DNA of 64,000 nt from Actinomadura latina NBRC 106108 (GCF_001552195.1 NZ_BCQS01000001.1:54929-118928); one strand, 5' to 3'; shown: positions 53,288-61,642, numbered from the stretch's first letter. Numbers and translations are program-made. Notes: generated by a model from the letters alone, not told the origin.

Positions 53288-53776
53288 TTGGGCCTGGTCA
53301 CCACCGGCGACTTCGTCCTGAACAAAGCGACCTCAGACCGTCTGCACGCGATCGTCAGGCGCTACGAGGGGCGTGAGCCCGGCAAGTTCCGAGGCGAGGA
53401 GACGATCGCGCGGAATCCGGACGTCAGCCACGGCCGGTATCCGCCTCCGGAGACCGAGCCTGGTGGAGACAGCTTGCGCGCACTCCACGCCGAGGGGGTG
53501 GCCTGGCTTACGGAAGAAATCACAGATGTGACCGAACAGGCCCTGGCCTATTTCCTCTTCGCTGCTCTTCAGCAGTTCTACTTCGATGGGAACAAGCGGA
53601 CCGGGCGAGCGATGATGAACGGTCATCTGATGATGCACGGAATCGATGGGATCAGCGTTCCGGTGGCGCGACGGCAGGAATTCGACTCGGAGATGGCCCA
53701 CTTCTATCTGGAACGCGATGCGACTCGAATGCTGGCCTTCCTGCTGTCGTGCCACCCCCAGAACGCCGGATACTGA
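53288..53776 (+). CDS. Fic-domain protein lacking the motif histidine
   Basis: 162 residues from TTG 53288; an in-frame stop at 53267 rules out a longer frame, and no better start was found. The Fic core contains LAYFLFAALQQFYFDGNKRT and GRAMMNGHLMMHGIDGISVP. Aligned to the HPFx(D/E)GNGRxxR motif, the residues are QFYFDGNKRTGR: Gln96 stands where the catalytic His should be. Fic enzymes AMPylate proteins; loss of His usually abolishes that. Related sequences with QFFFDGNKRTSR exist (recalled), so this may be a natural subgroup, not decay. The usual N-terminal part is shortened. Confidence 0.72.
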   Translation: MGLVTTGDFVLNKATSDRLHAIVRRYEGREPGKFRGEETIARNPDVSHGRYPPPETEPGGDSLRALHAEGVAWLTEEITDVTEQALAYFLFAALQQFYFDGNKRTGRAMMNGHLMMHGIDGISVPVARRQEFDSEMAHFYLERDATRMLAFLLSCHPQNAGY

Positions 53777-53943
53777 GGTACCGCCCGGCGGGCGCCGCAG
53801 GGACGTCGACGGCCGGCCCGTCGACAGTCTCGGCATGTACGTCGAAGTTGCTCGGTGGGCGGGTGCTGGTCCAGGTGATGACGCTGGTTGAGGGATGTCG
53901 CCCGCAGTAATCCGTTTTGAGTGGCGCACGGCTCCCTGTCAGC

Positions 53944-54528
53944 ATGAAGCCCATGCGCCACCCTCTTGACACGCTGGACTGGCCGATTTCCACCGACCGA
54001 CTGCTGCTGCGCCGTGCTACCCCCGACGACCTGGACGCGACCTGGACCTTCCGGCAACTGCCGGAGACTCACGAATGGGTCCTGGCCGCACCGGCATCGT
54101 ACGACGACTACCGCAAGCGTTTTCTCCGCGAGAGTCTGCTCGCAGACCTGCTCATCGTCGAACTGGACGGCCGGGTGATCGGCGATCTGACGCTGCAGGT
54201 CCAGGACGCTTGGGCCCAGGAGGAGGTCGCTGACCAGGCGAAGGGCGTCCAAGGAGAGCTCGGGTGGACGTTGGATCCCTCGTACGGCGGCAAGGGCTAC
54301 GCCACCGAAGCGGTACGCGCCCTCATCGACATCTCCTTCGGGAGTCTTGGCCTGCGCCGTCTGCACGCGGACTGTTTCTACGACAACGAACCTTCGTGGC
54401 GGCTGATGGAGCGGGTTGGGATGCGCCGCGAACAGCACACGGTGAGAGACTCTCTCCACCGCACCAAGGGATGGCTCGACGGTCTCACATACGCGCTCCT
54501 GGCCGAGGAATGGCCCGCTCCCAAGTGA
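53944..54528 (+). CDS. GNAT N-acetyltransferase (RimJ/RimL type)
   Basis: 194 residues from ATG 53944 (ATG 53953 is equally possible). STDRLLLRRATPDDLDATWT opens the domain; the acetyl-CoA loop is LGWTLDPSYGGKGYATEAVR, followed by LGLRRLHADCFYDNEPSWRL. Likely acetylates an alpha-amino group or a small-molecule amine. Not closely similar in detail to the GNAT at 52.7 kb, so not a recent duplication. Confidence 0.85.
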   Translation: MKPMRHPLDTLDWPISTDRLLLRRATPDDLDATWTFRQLPETHEWVLAAPASYDDYRKRFLRESLLADLLIVELDGRVIGDLTLQVQDAWAQEEVADQAKGVQGELGWTLDPSYGGKGYATEAVRALIDISFGSLGLRRLHADCFYDNEPSWRLMERVGMRREQHTVRDSLHRTKGWLDGLTYALLAEEWPAPK

Positions 54529-54628
54529 CGGACCTCCCGCTGTCCGGTCTCAGCAGAGTTGGCACAGTCCCATCGACCTGACGCACTGCGGGCCGGGCGG
54601 CAGCGCCCGGCCCTGGCTGCCGATCTTC

Positions 54629-54889
54629 TTACGGCGTCGCCGGACGACGCCGGTGGCGTAGGCCAGGGTCTGGCGCGACAACGGCAGCGAAGCACGGTAC
54701 TGACCCGCCATCCTTGAGACGGACGAGTAGCGCGTCCCATGTCTCCTGGCTCAGAACGAGACGCGGCCCATCCGGATCGGTCGAGTCACGAACACCCACG
54801 ACACCGTCCCGCCCGTGAGGTAGACGCGCGCACTCAACACACGTCTCAGACTGGCTAGCGCTGTAACTGCTCTTCCTCCAACGAGTCAT
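54629..54889 (-). CDS. DUF397 protein (tandem copy 2)
   Basis: 86 residues from ATG 54889. The DUF397 signature is MTRWRKSSYSASQSETCVEC, then GVVGVRDSTDPDGPRLVLSQETWDAL. Proteins of this family usually sit beside an XRE/DUF5753 regulator and an ATP-binding protein in actinomycetes and influence development or antibiotic production. Here it follows a near-identical copy by 21 bp. The C-terminal 25 residues (PCFAAVVAPDPGLRHRRRPA) are not part of the domain. Confidence 0.88.
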   Translation of the reverse strand: MTRWRKSSYSASQSETCVECARLPHGRDGVVGVRDSTDPDGPRLVLSQETWDALLVRLKDGGSVPCFAAVVAPDPGLRHRRRPATP

Positions 54890-54910
54890 CTACTGCTCCT
54901 CTCGTCCACG

Positions 54911-55102
54911 TCAGACCTGACGCTCCTTGAGCTGGACGAGCAGCGCGTCCCATGCCGCATGGCTCAGGACGAGACGCGGCCCATCCGGATCGGTCGAATC
55001 GCGAACACCGACCACACCGTGCCGCCCGGAAGGCATGAGCGCGCACTCGACACAGTTCTGCGGCTGGCTTCCGCTGTAGCTGCTCTTGCGCCAGTGAGTC
55101 AT
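54911..55102 (-). CDS. DUF397 protein (tandem copy 1)
   Basis: 63 residues from ATG 55102. MTHWRKSSYSGSQPQNCVEC and GVVGVRDSTDPDGPRLVLSH: the domain is complete and ends LLVQLKERQV. It shares most residues with the copy downstream, so the pair arose by tandem duplication. Its start overlaps the stop of the DUF5753 reading frame by one base (TGATG at 55100-55104), so it would be translated with the regulator. Confidence 0.9.
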   Translation of the reverse strand: MTHWRKSSYSGSQPQNCVECALMPSGRHGVVGVRDSTDPDGPRLVLSHAAWDALLVQLKERQV

Positions 55103-55982
55103 CAGCTGGTCCTCTCGGCCAATGGGAGTTGGATGTCCCGGATGGCCTGCTCGATCCGTTGACAGGTCTCAGCCTCGGAGAGAGCGATCCGGCAGAGGCC
55201 CGCACGAACGTCTCCGTAGGCTGCGACGTCTTCATCCTCTTCGATGAAGACGGTCCGCCTGAACCCGTCAACGATGACGATGGGGAAGTTCCCCGCTTCA
55301 ACGTGAAGGATCGTGAAGGATCCGTCAACAGCAGGGTTCGTGGTGGCGGTGTACGGCAGGATCTGAACCTCGATGTTGGGCCACTCCGTCAGTTCGAGTA
55401 GGTACTGGAGTTGTCCGAGCATCACCTCCCGTCCCCCATCCACTGGCGGACCGCTGCCTCGCCGATCACGGCTTTGACCGACAGAGGATCGACTCTTGTG
55501 AGCGCCTCCTTGCGCGCCATGCGGTAAGCCACGAGGTGATCGATATCGCCAGTGCGGCTCCCGGGGACGGAGGCCATGACGGCGCGTGCGTACTCCGGAG
55601 TTTGGAGAAGACCCGGGATCAGGTCTGTGTGGTACGCGAAGAGTTCCGAGGAGTCCTGTTCGAGCATCACGTACTCGCCGTAGTTCGGACCTTTGCCTGG
55701 GAGCTTGTGTCGCCGGATCCAGTCGCGCGAGGGGCCGCCGGTGGCGAGGCCGATCAGCGCGGTTCTGCGGTCGTCGTCCTCCTCGAAGCCGTACATCATC
55801 AGGATGTAGTTGATCTCGTGGACGCGTGCCACGATCTGGGCGTTCTCCATCCGGCTGAGGGCGGACTTGGAGATCTTGAGGAAGGCTGCGGCCCTGTCGA
55901 GGGTGAGACCGCGCTCTTCGCGGATCCTGCGTAGTTGGACACCGAGTCGCCTGCGGCGAACGGTCGGGGGTCGTGTCGCCAT
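55102..55982 (-). pseudogene. XRE/DUF5753 regulator, frameshifted
   Basis: ATG 55982 opens MATRPPTVRRRRLGVQLRRI with helix-turn-helix RGLTLDRAAAFLKISKSALS and the first half of DUF5753 (LEQDSSELFAYHTDLIPGLL, YARAVMASVPGS). The frame hits TGA at 55422 after VIGEAAVRQWMGDGR. The rest of DUF5753 (LGQLQYLLELTEWPNIEVQI, GSFTILHVEAGNFPIVIV) continues in another frame to 55102. The break is in ATGGGGGACGGG: one more G would restore a complete protein of about 292 residues. Either a real mutation, a sequencing or assembly indel, or slippage. An inverted repeat TGACA-N5-TGTCA overlaps the start. Confidence 0.8.
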
Positions 55983-56154
55983 GACACTAATTGTCACTGA
56001 CGGAACACAGACTGTCATGCATCTTTCCAAAAGCGGGAAATCCCGCTTTCCGCATGTCCCACATGGCCGTCCTCCCCCTCTCGATGAACCCGGTTGTGGG
56101 CTCTCACCTGGGCATTCATGCTTGCGGGCGTCGTTTACCGAAGGGAGTGAGGCA

Positions 56155-56595
56155 ATGACGCTCTGTGCGGCGGAGCCTGGAGACATGCGGCTGCTCGGGA
56201 CGATCACGATGCCCGGCGTGCCGAGGTCCGCGCAGGTCGCGCGGGCTTTCGTGAGCGTGGTCGCGACGCATGTCGACGACGAGGCGCTGGCCGACGTCGT
56301 CCTCTGCGTGGACGAGCTGGTCGCCAACGCGTGCGAGCACACCGCGTCCGGCACGGGCGGGCAGGTCACCGTCGTGGTGAGTGCCCGGGAGGACGTGCTG
56401 CGCGTGACCGTCCTCGACCAGGGCGGTGCTCAGAAGCAGCCGCGTGTCCGCAGCGACCCGTACGCGGAGAACGGCAGGGGGCTGTTCCTCGTCGATGCGC
56501 TGTCCAAGAGCTGGGGATCGCATCCCGCGTTGAACGGCACCGCCGTGTGGGCGGAGTTCCACGCGGTGCCGGCCGAGGACGTCAGCGGTGCGTGA
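56155..56595 (+). CDS. Anti-sigma-type ATP-binding protein (XRE/DUF397 module partner)
   Basis: 146 residues from ATG 56155, with GGGAG/GAGG upstream. A GHKL ATPase: VVLCVDELVANACEHTASGT (N-box), VLDQGGAQKQP (G1) and NGRGLFLVDALSKSWGSH (G2). Such RsbW-like proteins form a recurring cassette with XRE and DUF397 genes in actinomycetes, as seen here on the opposite strand. Its kinase target is unknown. The end overlaps the convergent HxlR gene by 14 bp. Confidence 0.82.
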   Translation: MTLCAAEPGDMRLLGTITMPGVPRSAQVARAFVSVVATHVDDEALADVVLCVDELVANACEHTASGTGGQVTVVVSAREDVLRVTVLDQGGAQKQPRVRSDPYAENGRGLFLVDALSKSWGSHPALNGTAVWAEFHAVPAEDVSGA

Positions 56596-56923
56596 TCTGG
56601 GCCAGGACGTTCTCCCGTCCCCAGGCACCGAGCGGAGCCAGGGCCTCGTTGAGCGAGATGCCGAGCGGCGTCAGCGAGTACTCGACGCGCGGCGGCACCT
56701 CGTCGTACGCCTCGCGGTGGACGATGCCGTCCTCCTCCAGCTCGCGCAGCTGGGCGGCGAGCACCTTCTCGGTCACGCCGGGCAGTTCCCTGCGCAGTTC
56801 GCCGAAGCGGTGGGGCCGCTCGTCGAGCGCCCAGAGGATCAGCCCCTTCCACTTGCCGCTGATCACGTCCATCGCGGCGTCGATCCCGCAGATGTACGAC
56901 CCCGGTCGCTGTGCCGTCCGCAT
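56582..56923 (-). CDS. HxlR-family transcriptional regulator
   Basis: 113 residues from ATG 56923. CGIDAAMDVISGKWKGLILW opens the winged helix and includes the N-terminal cysteine used for redox or aldehyde sensing in some HxlR members. FGELRRELPGVTEKVLAAQL and VEYSLTPLG are typical. Divergent from an imine-reductase-like gene, with an 18-bp palindrome between them. Likely repressor or activator of that gene. Confidence 0.9.
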   Translation of the reverse strand: MRTAQRPGSYICGIDAAMDVISGKWKGLILWALDERPHRFGELRRELPGVTEKVLAAQLRELEEDGIVHREAYDEVPPRVEYSLTPLGISLNEALAPLGAWGRENVLAQITHR

Positions 56924-56963
56924 CGTTCCGCCCCCTGGCCTCGTCACTGAGGTCAGGGTAACC

Positions 56964-56981
56964 ACGCACTTCGAAGTGCGT
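56964..56981. promoter_or_regulatory. HxlR operator: perfect 18-bp palindrome
   Basis: ACGCACTTCGAAGTGCGT is fully self-complementary. It lies 41 bp upstream of the HxlR start and 39 bp before the oxidoreductase ATG, followed by TACTTGATCA, which may be part of a promoter. Confidence 0.85.
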
Positions 56982-57020
56982 ACTTGATCATCCGCGTGGC
57001 CGGGGCCGAGCCTGGACGGC

Positions 57021-57893
57021 ATGGGACATGACACTGAGCAGGTCAGCGTGCTCGGCCTCGGCGCGATGGGCAGTGCGATCACCCGCGCGTGGCTGGCCGC
57101 CGGATACGAGACGACCGTGTGGAACCGGACGGCGGGCCGCGCCGCGCCGCTCGTCGCCGAGGGCGCGAAGGCGGCGGCGACGGCCGCCGAGGCGGTCGCC
57201 GCGAGCGGCCTCGTGGTCGTCTGCCTGCTGGACGACGCGTCGGTCGGGGACGCCCTCGCGGACGCCGACCTGATGGGCAAGGACCTGGTCAACATCACGA
57301 CGGGCACCCCCGGTGAGGCCCGCGACCGTGCGGGATGGGCGGCCGAACGCGGGGCCCGGTACCTGGACGGAGGCATCATGGCCGTGCCGCCGATGATCGG
57401 CGTCCCACGCTCCGGCGCCTACATTCTCTACAGCGGGTCGCCGAAGCTGTTCGCCGATCGGCGCGACGCGCTGGGCGTCCCGGCAGGCGTCAGGTATGTC
57501 GGGGACGACGCTGGTTCGGCCGCCCTGCACGATGTGGCGCTGCTGAGCGCGATGACCGGCATGTTCGCCGGGATGGCGCACGCGTTCGCCCTGACGCGCG
57601 GGACGTCCCCGAAGGAGTTCGCTCCGCTGCTCATCGAGTGGCTCACCGCCATGACCGGCGCGGCGGACGGGATGGCGGCACACCTGGAGACCGGCGACTA
57701 CACCTTGGGCGTGACGTCCAACCTCGCCATGATGGTGCAGGGCAACAGGACCCTGCTGCGCACGGCCGAGGAGGAAGGCGTCAGCCCGGAACTCCTCGCC
57801 CCGTTCATGGCCCTGACGGAACGCCGCCTCGCCGACGGCCACGGCGACGAGGGCACCACCGGCGTAGTGGACCTGCTGCTCCGCGAAGCGTAG
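57021..57893 (+). CDS. NADP-dependent oxidoreductase, imine reductase-like
   Basis: 290 residues from ATG 57021. A beta-hydroxyacid-dehydrogenase-type Rossmann fold with VSVLGLGAMGSAITRAWLAA and VWNRTAGRA (NADP-preferring Arg), then RYLDGGIMAVPPMIG, the loop diagnostic for imine reductases, and a helical C-terminal domain. ALHDVALLSAMTGMFAGM contains an Asp at the position used by many R-selective enzymes (recalled, not structurally checked). Under the divergent HxlR regulator. The natural substrate of these enzymes is generally unknown. Confidence 0.83.
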   Translation: MGHDTEQVSVLGLGAMGSAITRAWLAAGYETTVWNRTAGRAAPLVAEGAKAAATAAEAVAASGLVVVCLLDDASVGDALADADLMGKDLVNITTGTPGEARDRAGWAAERGARYLDGGIMAVPPMIGVPRSGAYILYSGSPKLFADRRDALGVPAGVRYVGDDAGSAALHDVALLSAMTGMFAGMAHAFALTRGTSPKEFAPLLIEWLTAMTGAADGMAAHLETGDYTLGVTSNLAMMVQGNRTLLRTAEEEGVSPELLAPFMALTERRLADGHGDEGTTGVVDLLLREA

Positions 57894-57917
57894 GGGCATC
57901 TCGGGAAGGGGACGACG

Positions 57918-58406
57918 ATGATCGTGAGACCGGCCGAACCCGCCGATCTGCCGACGCTCGCGCCGCTGTGGCGGGCGGCCTGGCTCGACGGCCACGACGG
58001 TCACGTCGCCGCCGAGTTGATGGACGCGCGCGGTCCCGACCACTTCGCCGTCCACGCCGAGACGCACATGGGCTCCACCCTCGTCGCCACTGAGGCCGAC
58101 GGCCGGATCCTCGGGCTGATCATCCTCGGTGACGACGATGGCGAGGTGATCCAACTGGCCGTCGACGGCTCCGCCCGAGGGAAAGGCGTCGGCGGCACGC
58201 TGCTGCGCAGCGCGGAGGAACGGTTCCGGGGGCGGCATCGCGAAGCATGGCTCGCGGTCGTCCCCGGCAACACGCGGGCCCGGCGCATGTACGAATTCCA
58301 CGGATGGCGCGACACCGGCCCGATGACATACCAGGCCCCCACCGCGACCGGCACCGTCGACGTCCCCGTCCACCGCTACGCCAAGGAACTGACCGCGTCG
58401 GAATGA
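57918..58406 (+). CDS. GNAT N-acetyltransferase
   Basis: 162 residues from ATG 57918, with GGGAAGGGG upstream. MIVRPAEPADLPTLAPLWRA starts the domain; the acetyl-CoA loop is LAVDGSARGKGVGGTLLRSA, followed by VVPGNTRARRMYEFHGWRDT. Directly follows the imine-reductase-like gene (24 bp), so it may share the HxlR-controlled transcript. The acetylated substrate is unknown. Confidence 0.87.
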   Translation: MIVRPAEPADLPTLAPLWRAAWLDGHDGHVAAELMDARGPDHFAVHAETHMGSTLVATEADGRILGLIILGDDDGEVIQLAVDGSARGKGVGGTLLRSAEERFRGRHREAWLAVVPGNTRARRMYEFHGWRDTGPMTYQAPTATGTVDVPVHRYAKELTASE

Positions 58407-58414
58407 CGCAGAGG

Positions 58415-58440
58415 CCCCCGGCCATCGGGCCGGGGGTTGT
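58415..58440. terminator. Bidirectional terminator
   Basis: A 9-bp perfect stem (CCCCCGGCC at 58415-58423 with GGCCGGGGG at 58428-58436) and ATCG loop, followed by TTGT, between convergent GNAT and SDR genes. Confidence 0.78.
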
Positions 58441-58443
58441 ACC

Positions 58444-59250
58444 TCAGACCTCTTTCAGAAAGCCGGAGTCGACCGCGAAGTCGGCACCCGTCGTGCTGGC
58501 GGAGCGCGGCGATGCCAGCAGCGCGATCACGTCCGCGACCTCCTGCGGGGTGGCGAGACGGCCCGTCGTGAGGCTCATCATCTCGGCGGCGCCGCCGTCG
58601 AGCACCGCGTCGCGGTCGGAGCCGGTCGCGCCCGCGATGATGTCGGCCGCGCCGCCCTCGTCCGTCCACCACGCCGTCCGGACCGGCCCCGGCGAGACGG
58701 AGTTGACCCGGATGCCCTGCGGCGCGAACTCCTCCGACAGCCCCTTGGACAGGTTGTTCAGCGCCGCCTTCGCCGCGTTGTAGTCGTAGTTCATCGGCCC
58801 GGGACGCCGCCCGTTCCCGGACGAGACGTTCACGACCGACGCCGCGTCGCTCCGCAGCAGATGCGGGACCGCCGCCCGCACCGCCCGGACCACCGCGAAC
58901 AGGTTGAACTCGAACATGTCGCGCCAGTCGTCGTCGGCCAGGCTCGCGAAGCCGAACCGCGGCAGGTTCGCCCCGGGCGGCGGGCCTCCCGCGTTGTTCA
59001 CGAGCACGTCGAGCCGCCCGAACACCTCCACCGCCTGCTCCACGGCCGCGGCCGGGGCATCGGGATCCATGAGGTCCGCCGGCACGTGCAGGAGGTTCGG
59101 CCCGGCGAGCGCGTCCAGCTCCGGTCCCGCCTTGCGCGACACCGCCGCCACGCGGGCCCCCTCGTCCAGCAGCGTCTGCGTGACCGCGAGCCCGATCCCC
59201 TTCGACGCCCCGGTGACCACCGCAACGCGTCCGGCAAGCCGCAGGTCCAT
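58444..59250 (-). CDS. Short-chain dehydrogenase/reductase
   Basis: 268 residues from ATG 59250, GAGGGGAAC upstream. Rossmann motif VVTGASKGIGLAV, LDVLVNNAGGPPP, catalytic Ser in VVNVSSGNGR and YxxxK in YDYNAAKAALNNLSKGL, then VNSVSPGPVRTAWW. Classical SDR of normal length; cofactor preference likely NADP(H), substrate unknown. Its final GADFAVDSGFLKEV is typical of the family. Confidence 0.9.
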   Translation of the reverse strand: MDLRLAGRVAVVTGASKGIGLAVTQTLLDEGARVAAVSRKAGPELDALAGPNLLHVPADLMDPDAPAAAVEQAVEVFGRLDVLVNNAGGPPPGANLPRFGFASLADDDWRDMFEFNLFAVVRAVRAAVPHLLRSDAASVVNVSSGNGRRPGPMNYDYNAAKAALNNLSKGLSEEFAPQGIRVNSVSPGPVRTAWWTDEGGAADIIAGATGSDRDAVLDGGAAEMMSLTTGRLATPQEVADVIALLASPRSASTTGADFAVDSGFLKEV

Positions 59251-59357
59251 GAGTTCCCCTCTCGAAGAGCGCGCACGCCCGAACGGAACGTGCACCCCAT
59301 GAACCCCGCCCCACCCGATCCCGTTGCACACCGGCAGGACGAGACCGGACGCCGCTG

Positions 59358-59807
59358 CTAGCGGAGAGCGTCGTACACGCCGGCGGCGACGGCGCCGTAG
59401 GCCAGGTGCGGGACGGCGTCGACCACCCAATCCGAAGCCGACCACTCGCGGGGGTCCGTCAGCCCGAGCGCGGTCATCGGCGCGCTCGACCCGGCCATCG
59501 CGAGGCCCGTCAGCAGCGCGGCCCCGGCCGGCTTCGGGATCCGGCGGCTCCCGGCGATCAGGCCGTACAGGATCCCGGCGCCGAGGCCGGTGCCGAAGCC
59601 GAGCATCGGCCCGAGCCCCGCCAGCCGGTTCTCCGCCTTCTCCCCGTCGCCGAGGTCGGCCCCGGTCATGTCCACGATCTTCTCCACGCTCTGCTCGGGC
59701 GTGTTGCTGGCCGGACGCCCCCGAACCGCCATGTCGAGGTAGGTCACCGCGTTGAGGGCGGCGGTCCCGGCGGCGCCGGCGACCAGTCCGCGCGTCAGTC
59801 TGTCCAT
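59358..59807 (-). CDS. Small membrane protein, unknown function
   Basis: 149 residues from ATG 59807. An N-terminal Ala/Gly-rich helix (GLVAGAAGTAALNAVTYLDM) is followed by a polar segment (QSVEKIVDMTGADLGDGEKA) and two or three Gly-rich hydrophobic helices (LGFGTGLGAGILYGLIAGS, AALLTGLAMAG). The pattern recalls integral-membrane proteins of the DUF1440 sort, but no firm family is assigned. Probably a monocistronic gene; the next gene on the plus strand starts 160 bp away. Confidence 0.7.
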   Translation of the reverse strand: MDRLTRGLVAGAAGTAALNAVTYLDMAVRGRPASNTPEQSVEKIVDMTGADLGDGEKAENRLAGLGPMLGFGTGLGAGILYGLIAGSRRIPKPAGAALLTGLAMAGSSAPMTALGLTDPREWSASDWVVDAVPHLAYGAVAAGVYDALR

Positions 59808-59966
59808 GCCCCCGCGTTACCCGCCCGATCCGCGAAACCACCCGAATCCCACATGAGGAGGCCGCTACAGGACAGCCGTGCCACCGGCCGGGACGGGCGG
59901 CATAGACGTCCGGCCAACGGGTAGCCCGTGCGCAGGCCGGAAACGCATGACGGACAAGGGAGACCG

Positions 59967-61160
59967 ATGAGGGAGTCGATCCGGCTCGGCCATATCGCCG
60001 GTATCAGAGTCGGTCTCAACTACAGCGTGCTCGTGATCGTGGTGATCCTGGTCTTCGGGCTGGCCTACGGCAGGTTTCCGGAGGTGTATCCCGGTTTCTC
60101 CACGTGGGCCTACGTCGTGGCGGGCATCGCGAGCGCGCTCCTGCTGCTGGTGTCGCTGCTGATCCACGAACTGGCGCACGCGATCATCGCGCGCCGCAAC
60201 GGCATCGAGGTCTCCGGCATCACGCTGTGGCTGCTCGGCGGCGTCGCCGAGCTGCGCGGCGAACCGCGCAGCGCGGGCGCGGACCTGCGCATCGCCGTCG
60301 TCGGCCCGCTCGCCAGCGTCGCCGTGGGCGCCGTCTTCGCGGTCGCCGCCGCCGTGACGTCGGCCGTCACCGGCCCCGGCCTCGGCGTGGAGACGCTCGC
60401 CTACCTGGCCGGCATCAACGGGATCCTCGCCGTCTTCAATCTGATCCCCGCGGCGCCGCTGGACGGCGGCCGGGTCCTGCGGGCGTTCCTGTGGTGGCGC
60501 CGGGGCGACCGGACCGCCGCCGCCGTCACCGCCGCCCGCGCCGGCCGCGTCTTCGGCTTCGTCCTCATCGCCTTCGGCTTCATCCAGTTCGTCGTCGGAG
60601 TCGGTTTCGGCGGGCTCTGGCTGATCCTCATCGGGCTCTTCGTCGTCGGCGCCGCCAGCTCCGAAGAACAGCAGACCCGGGTCAACGCGGCACTCCACGG
60701 CATCCGCGTCGGCGAGGTCATGACCCCCGACCCCCTCGTGGCCGATGCCGCACAGTCGGTGCAGGACCTCATCGACGAGGCCGTCCTCACCCACCGCTTC
60801 TCCACGTACCCGCTCGTCGAGGACGGACGGCTGGCGGGCCTGGTCACGCTGAACCGCATCCGCGCCACACCGCCCGGCGACCGCTCGACGCTGCGCCTGG
60901 CCGACATCGCCTGCCCGCCGGACCAGGTCCCGACCGCCCACCCGGACGACCCGCTGACCGACCTGCTGCCCCGCATGGCCGGCTGCACCGACGGCCGCGC
61001 CGTCGTCCTGGGCGACGGAGGCCAGGTCGTGGGCCTGGTCAGCCCGAGCGACATCAGCCGGGCGATGCAGACCAGCGACTTCCGGGGCAGCCACCCCTAC
61101 CCGCCCCCACGCGGCGCCGACCTGACCCTTCCGCACGACAAGCGCCCCTGGCCCTCCTGA
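59967..61160 (+). CDS. Site-2-type intramembrane metalloprotease with CBS pair
   Basis: 397 residues from ATG 59967, AGGGAGACCG upstream. M50 protease with about six helices: zinc motif LIHELAHAIIARRNG (HExxH written HELAH), GGVAELRGEP, and the third ligand in NLIPAAPLDGGRVLRA. The C-terminal CBS pair (VGEVMTPDPLVADAAQ, DQVPTAHPDDPLTDLL) probably binds adenine nucleotides and regulates cleavage. It would cut a membrane protein, such as an anti-sigma factor; the target is unknown. Length typical of the Rv2625c-like group. Confidence 0.9.
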   Translation: MRESIRLGHIAGIRVGLNYSVLVIVVILVFGLAYGRFPEVYPGFSTWAYVVAGIASALLLLVSLLIHELAHAIIARRNGIEVSGITLWLLGGVAELRGEPRSAGADLRIAVVGPLASVAVGAVFAVAAAVTSAVTGPGLGVETLAYLAGINGILAVFNLIPAAPLDGGRVLRAFLWWRRGDRTAAAVTAARAGRVFGFVLIAFGFIQFVVGVGFGGLWLILIGLFVVGAASSEEQQTRVNAALHGIRVGEVMTPDPLVADAAQSVQDLIDEAVLTHRFSTYPLVEDGRLAGLVTLNRIRATPPGDRSTLRLADIACPPDQVPTAHPDDPLTDLLPRMAGCTDGRAVVLGDGGQVVGLVSPSDISRAMQTSDFRGSHPYPPPRGADLTLPHDKRPWPS

Positions 61161-61556
61161 CCCGCAACCTGGTTCGGAGGCCCGGCCGCGACCTCTGCAC
61201 ACCCGCACCGGTTTCGAGCAGGACCGCGCCCCCGCCTTCGGCGCCAGACTGGCCGAACTCTGAGGCCACTTCGCCCCCCCGGCCCTCGGAACAGCGAAAC
61301 GGCCTCGCCGATCCCGCACCCACCCTCATAGCTGGTAGCAGACCGGCATAAGGGGGAAAGTAGACCTCATGTCCTCGCCGACCACGGGTCACCCAACCCC
61401 GCAAGGGAAGCGGAGCGAGCGGCGGAGCCGTGGGCGCGTGGGCGCTGTGGGGGCGGAGCCCCCCGCAGCGGGGGCACGGGGGCCACCCCCGGGTCAACAT
61501 GACGAAGGAGTGGCGGCCGACGCTCTCCGCCGACAGACCACTCCCTGTTTCTTCGC
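61161..61556. other. Intergenic region before tRNA-Leu
   Basis: About 395 bp. Short out-of-frame scraps (for example a segment reading HTRTGFEQDRAPAFGARL) without start or ribosome site. A GC-rich inverted repeat (GGGGCGGAGCCCCCCGCAGC region, 61451-61470) may terminate the tRNA transcript on the minus strand. No gene is supported. Confidence 0.5.
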
Positions 61557-61642
61557 TGGTGGGCGAGGAGGGATTTGAACCCTCACATCCTTTCGGACAC
61601 ACGGACCTGAACCGTGCGCGTCTGCCGTTCCGCCACCCGCCC
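61557..61642 (-). tRNA. tRNA-Leu (CAG)
   Basis: On the minus strand a complete class II tRNA: acceptor GGGCGGG pairing with CTCGCCC, D-arm TGGCGGAACGGCAGACGC, anticodon arm CACGG-TTCAGGT-CCGTG with anticodon CAG, long variable arm TGTCCGAAAGGATGT, T-arm GAGGG-TTCAAAT-CCCTC, discriminator A and an encoded CCA at 61557-61559. It reads the Leu codon CUG, the dominant Leu codon in such GC-rich genomes. A tRNA-Leu just upstream of fhaA is also found in Mycobacterium. Confidence 0.95.

Noticed and set aside
61380..61500. GC-rich repeats near the tRNA considered as an attachment site or CRISPR
   Set aside because: No repeat-spacer regularity, no integrase gene and no duplicated tRNA 3' end within the window.
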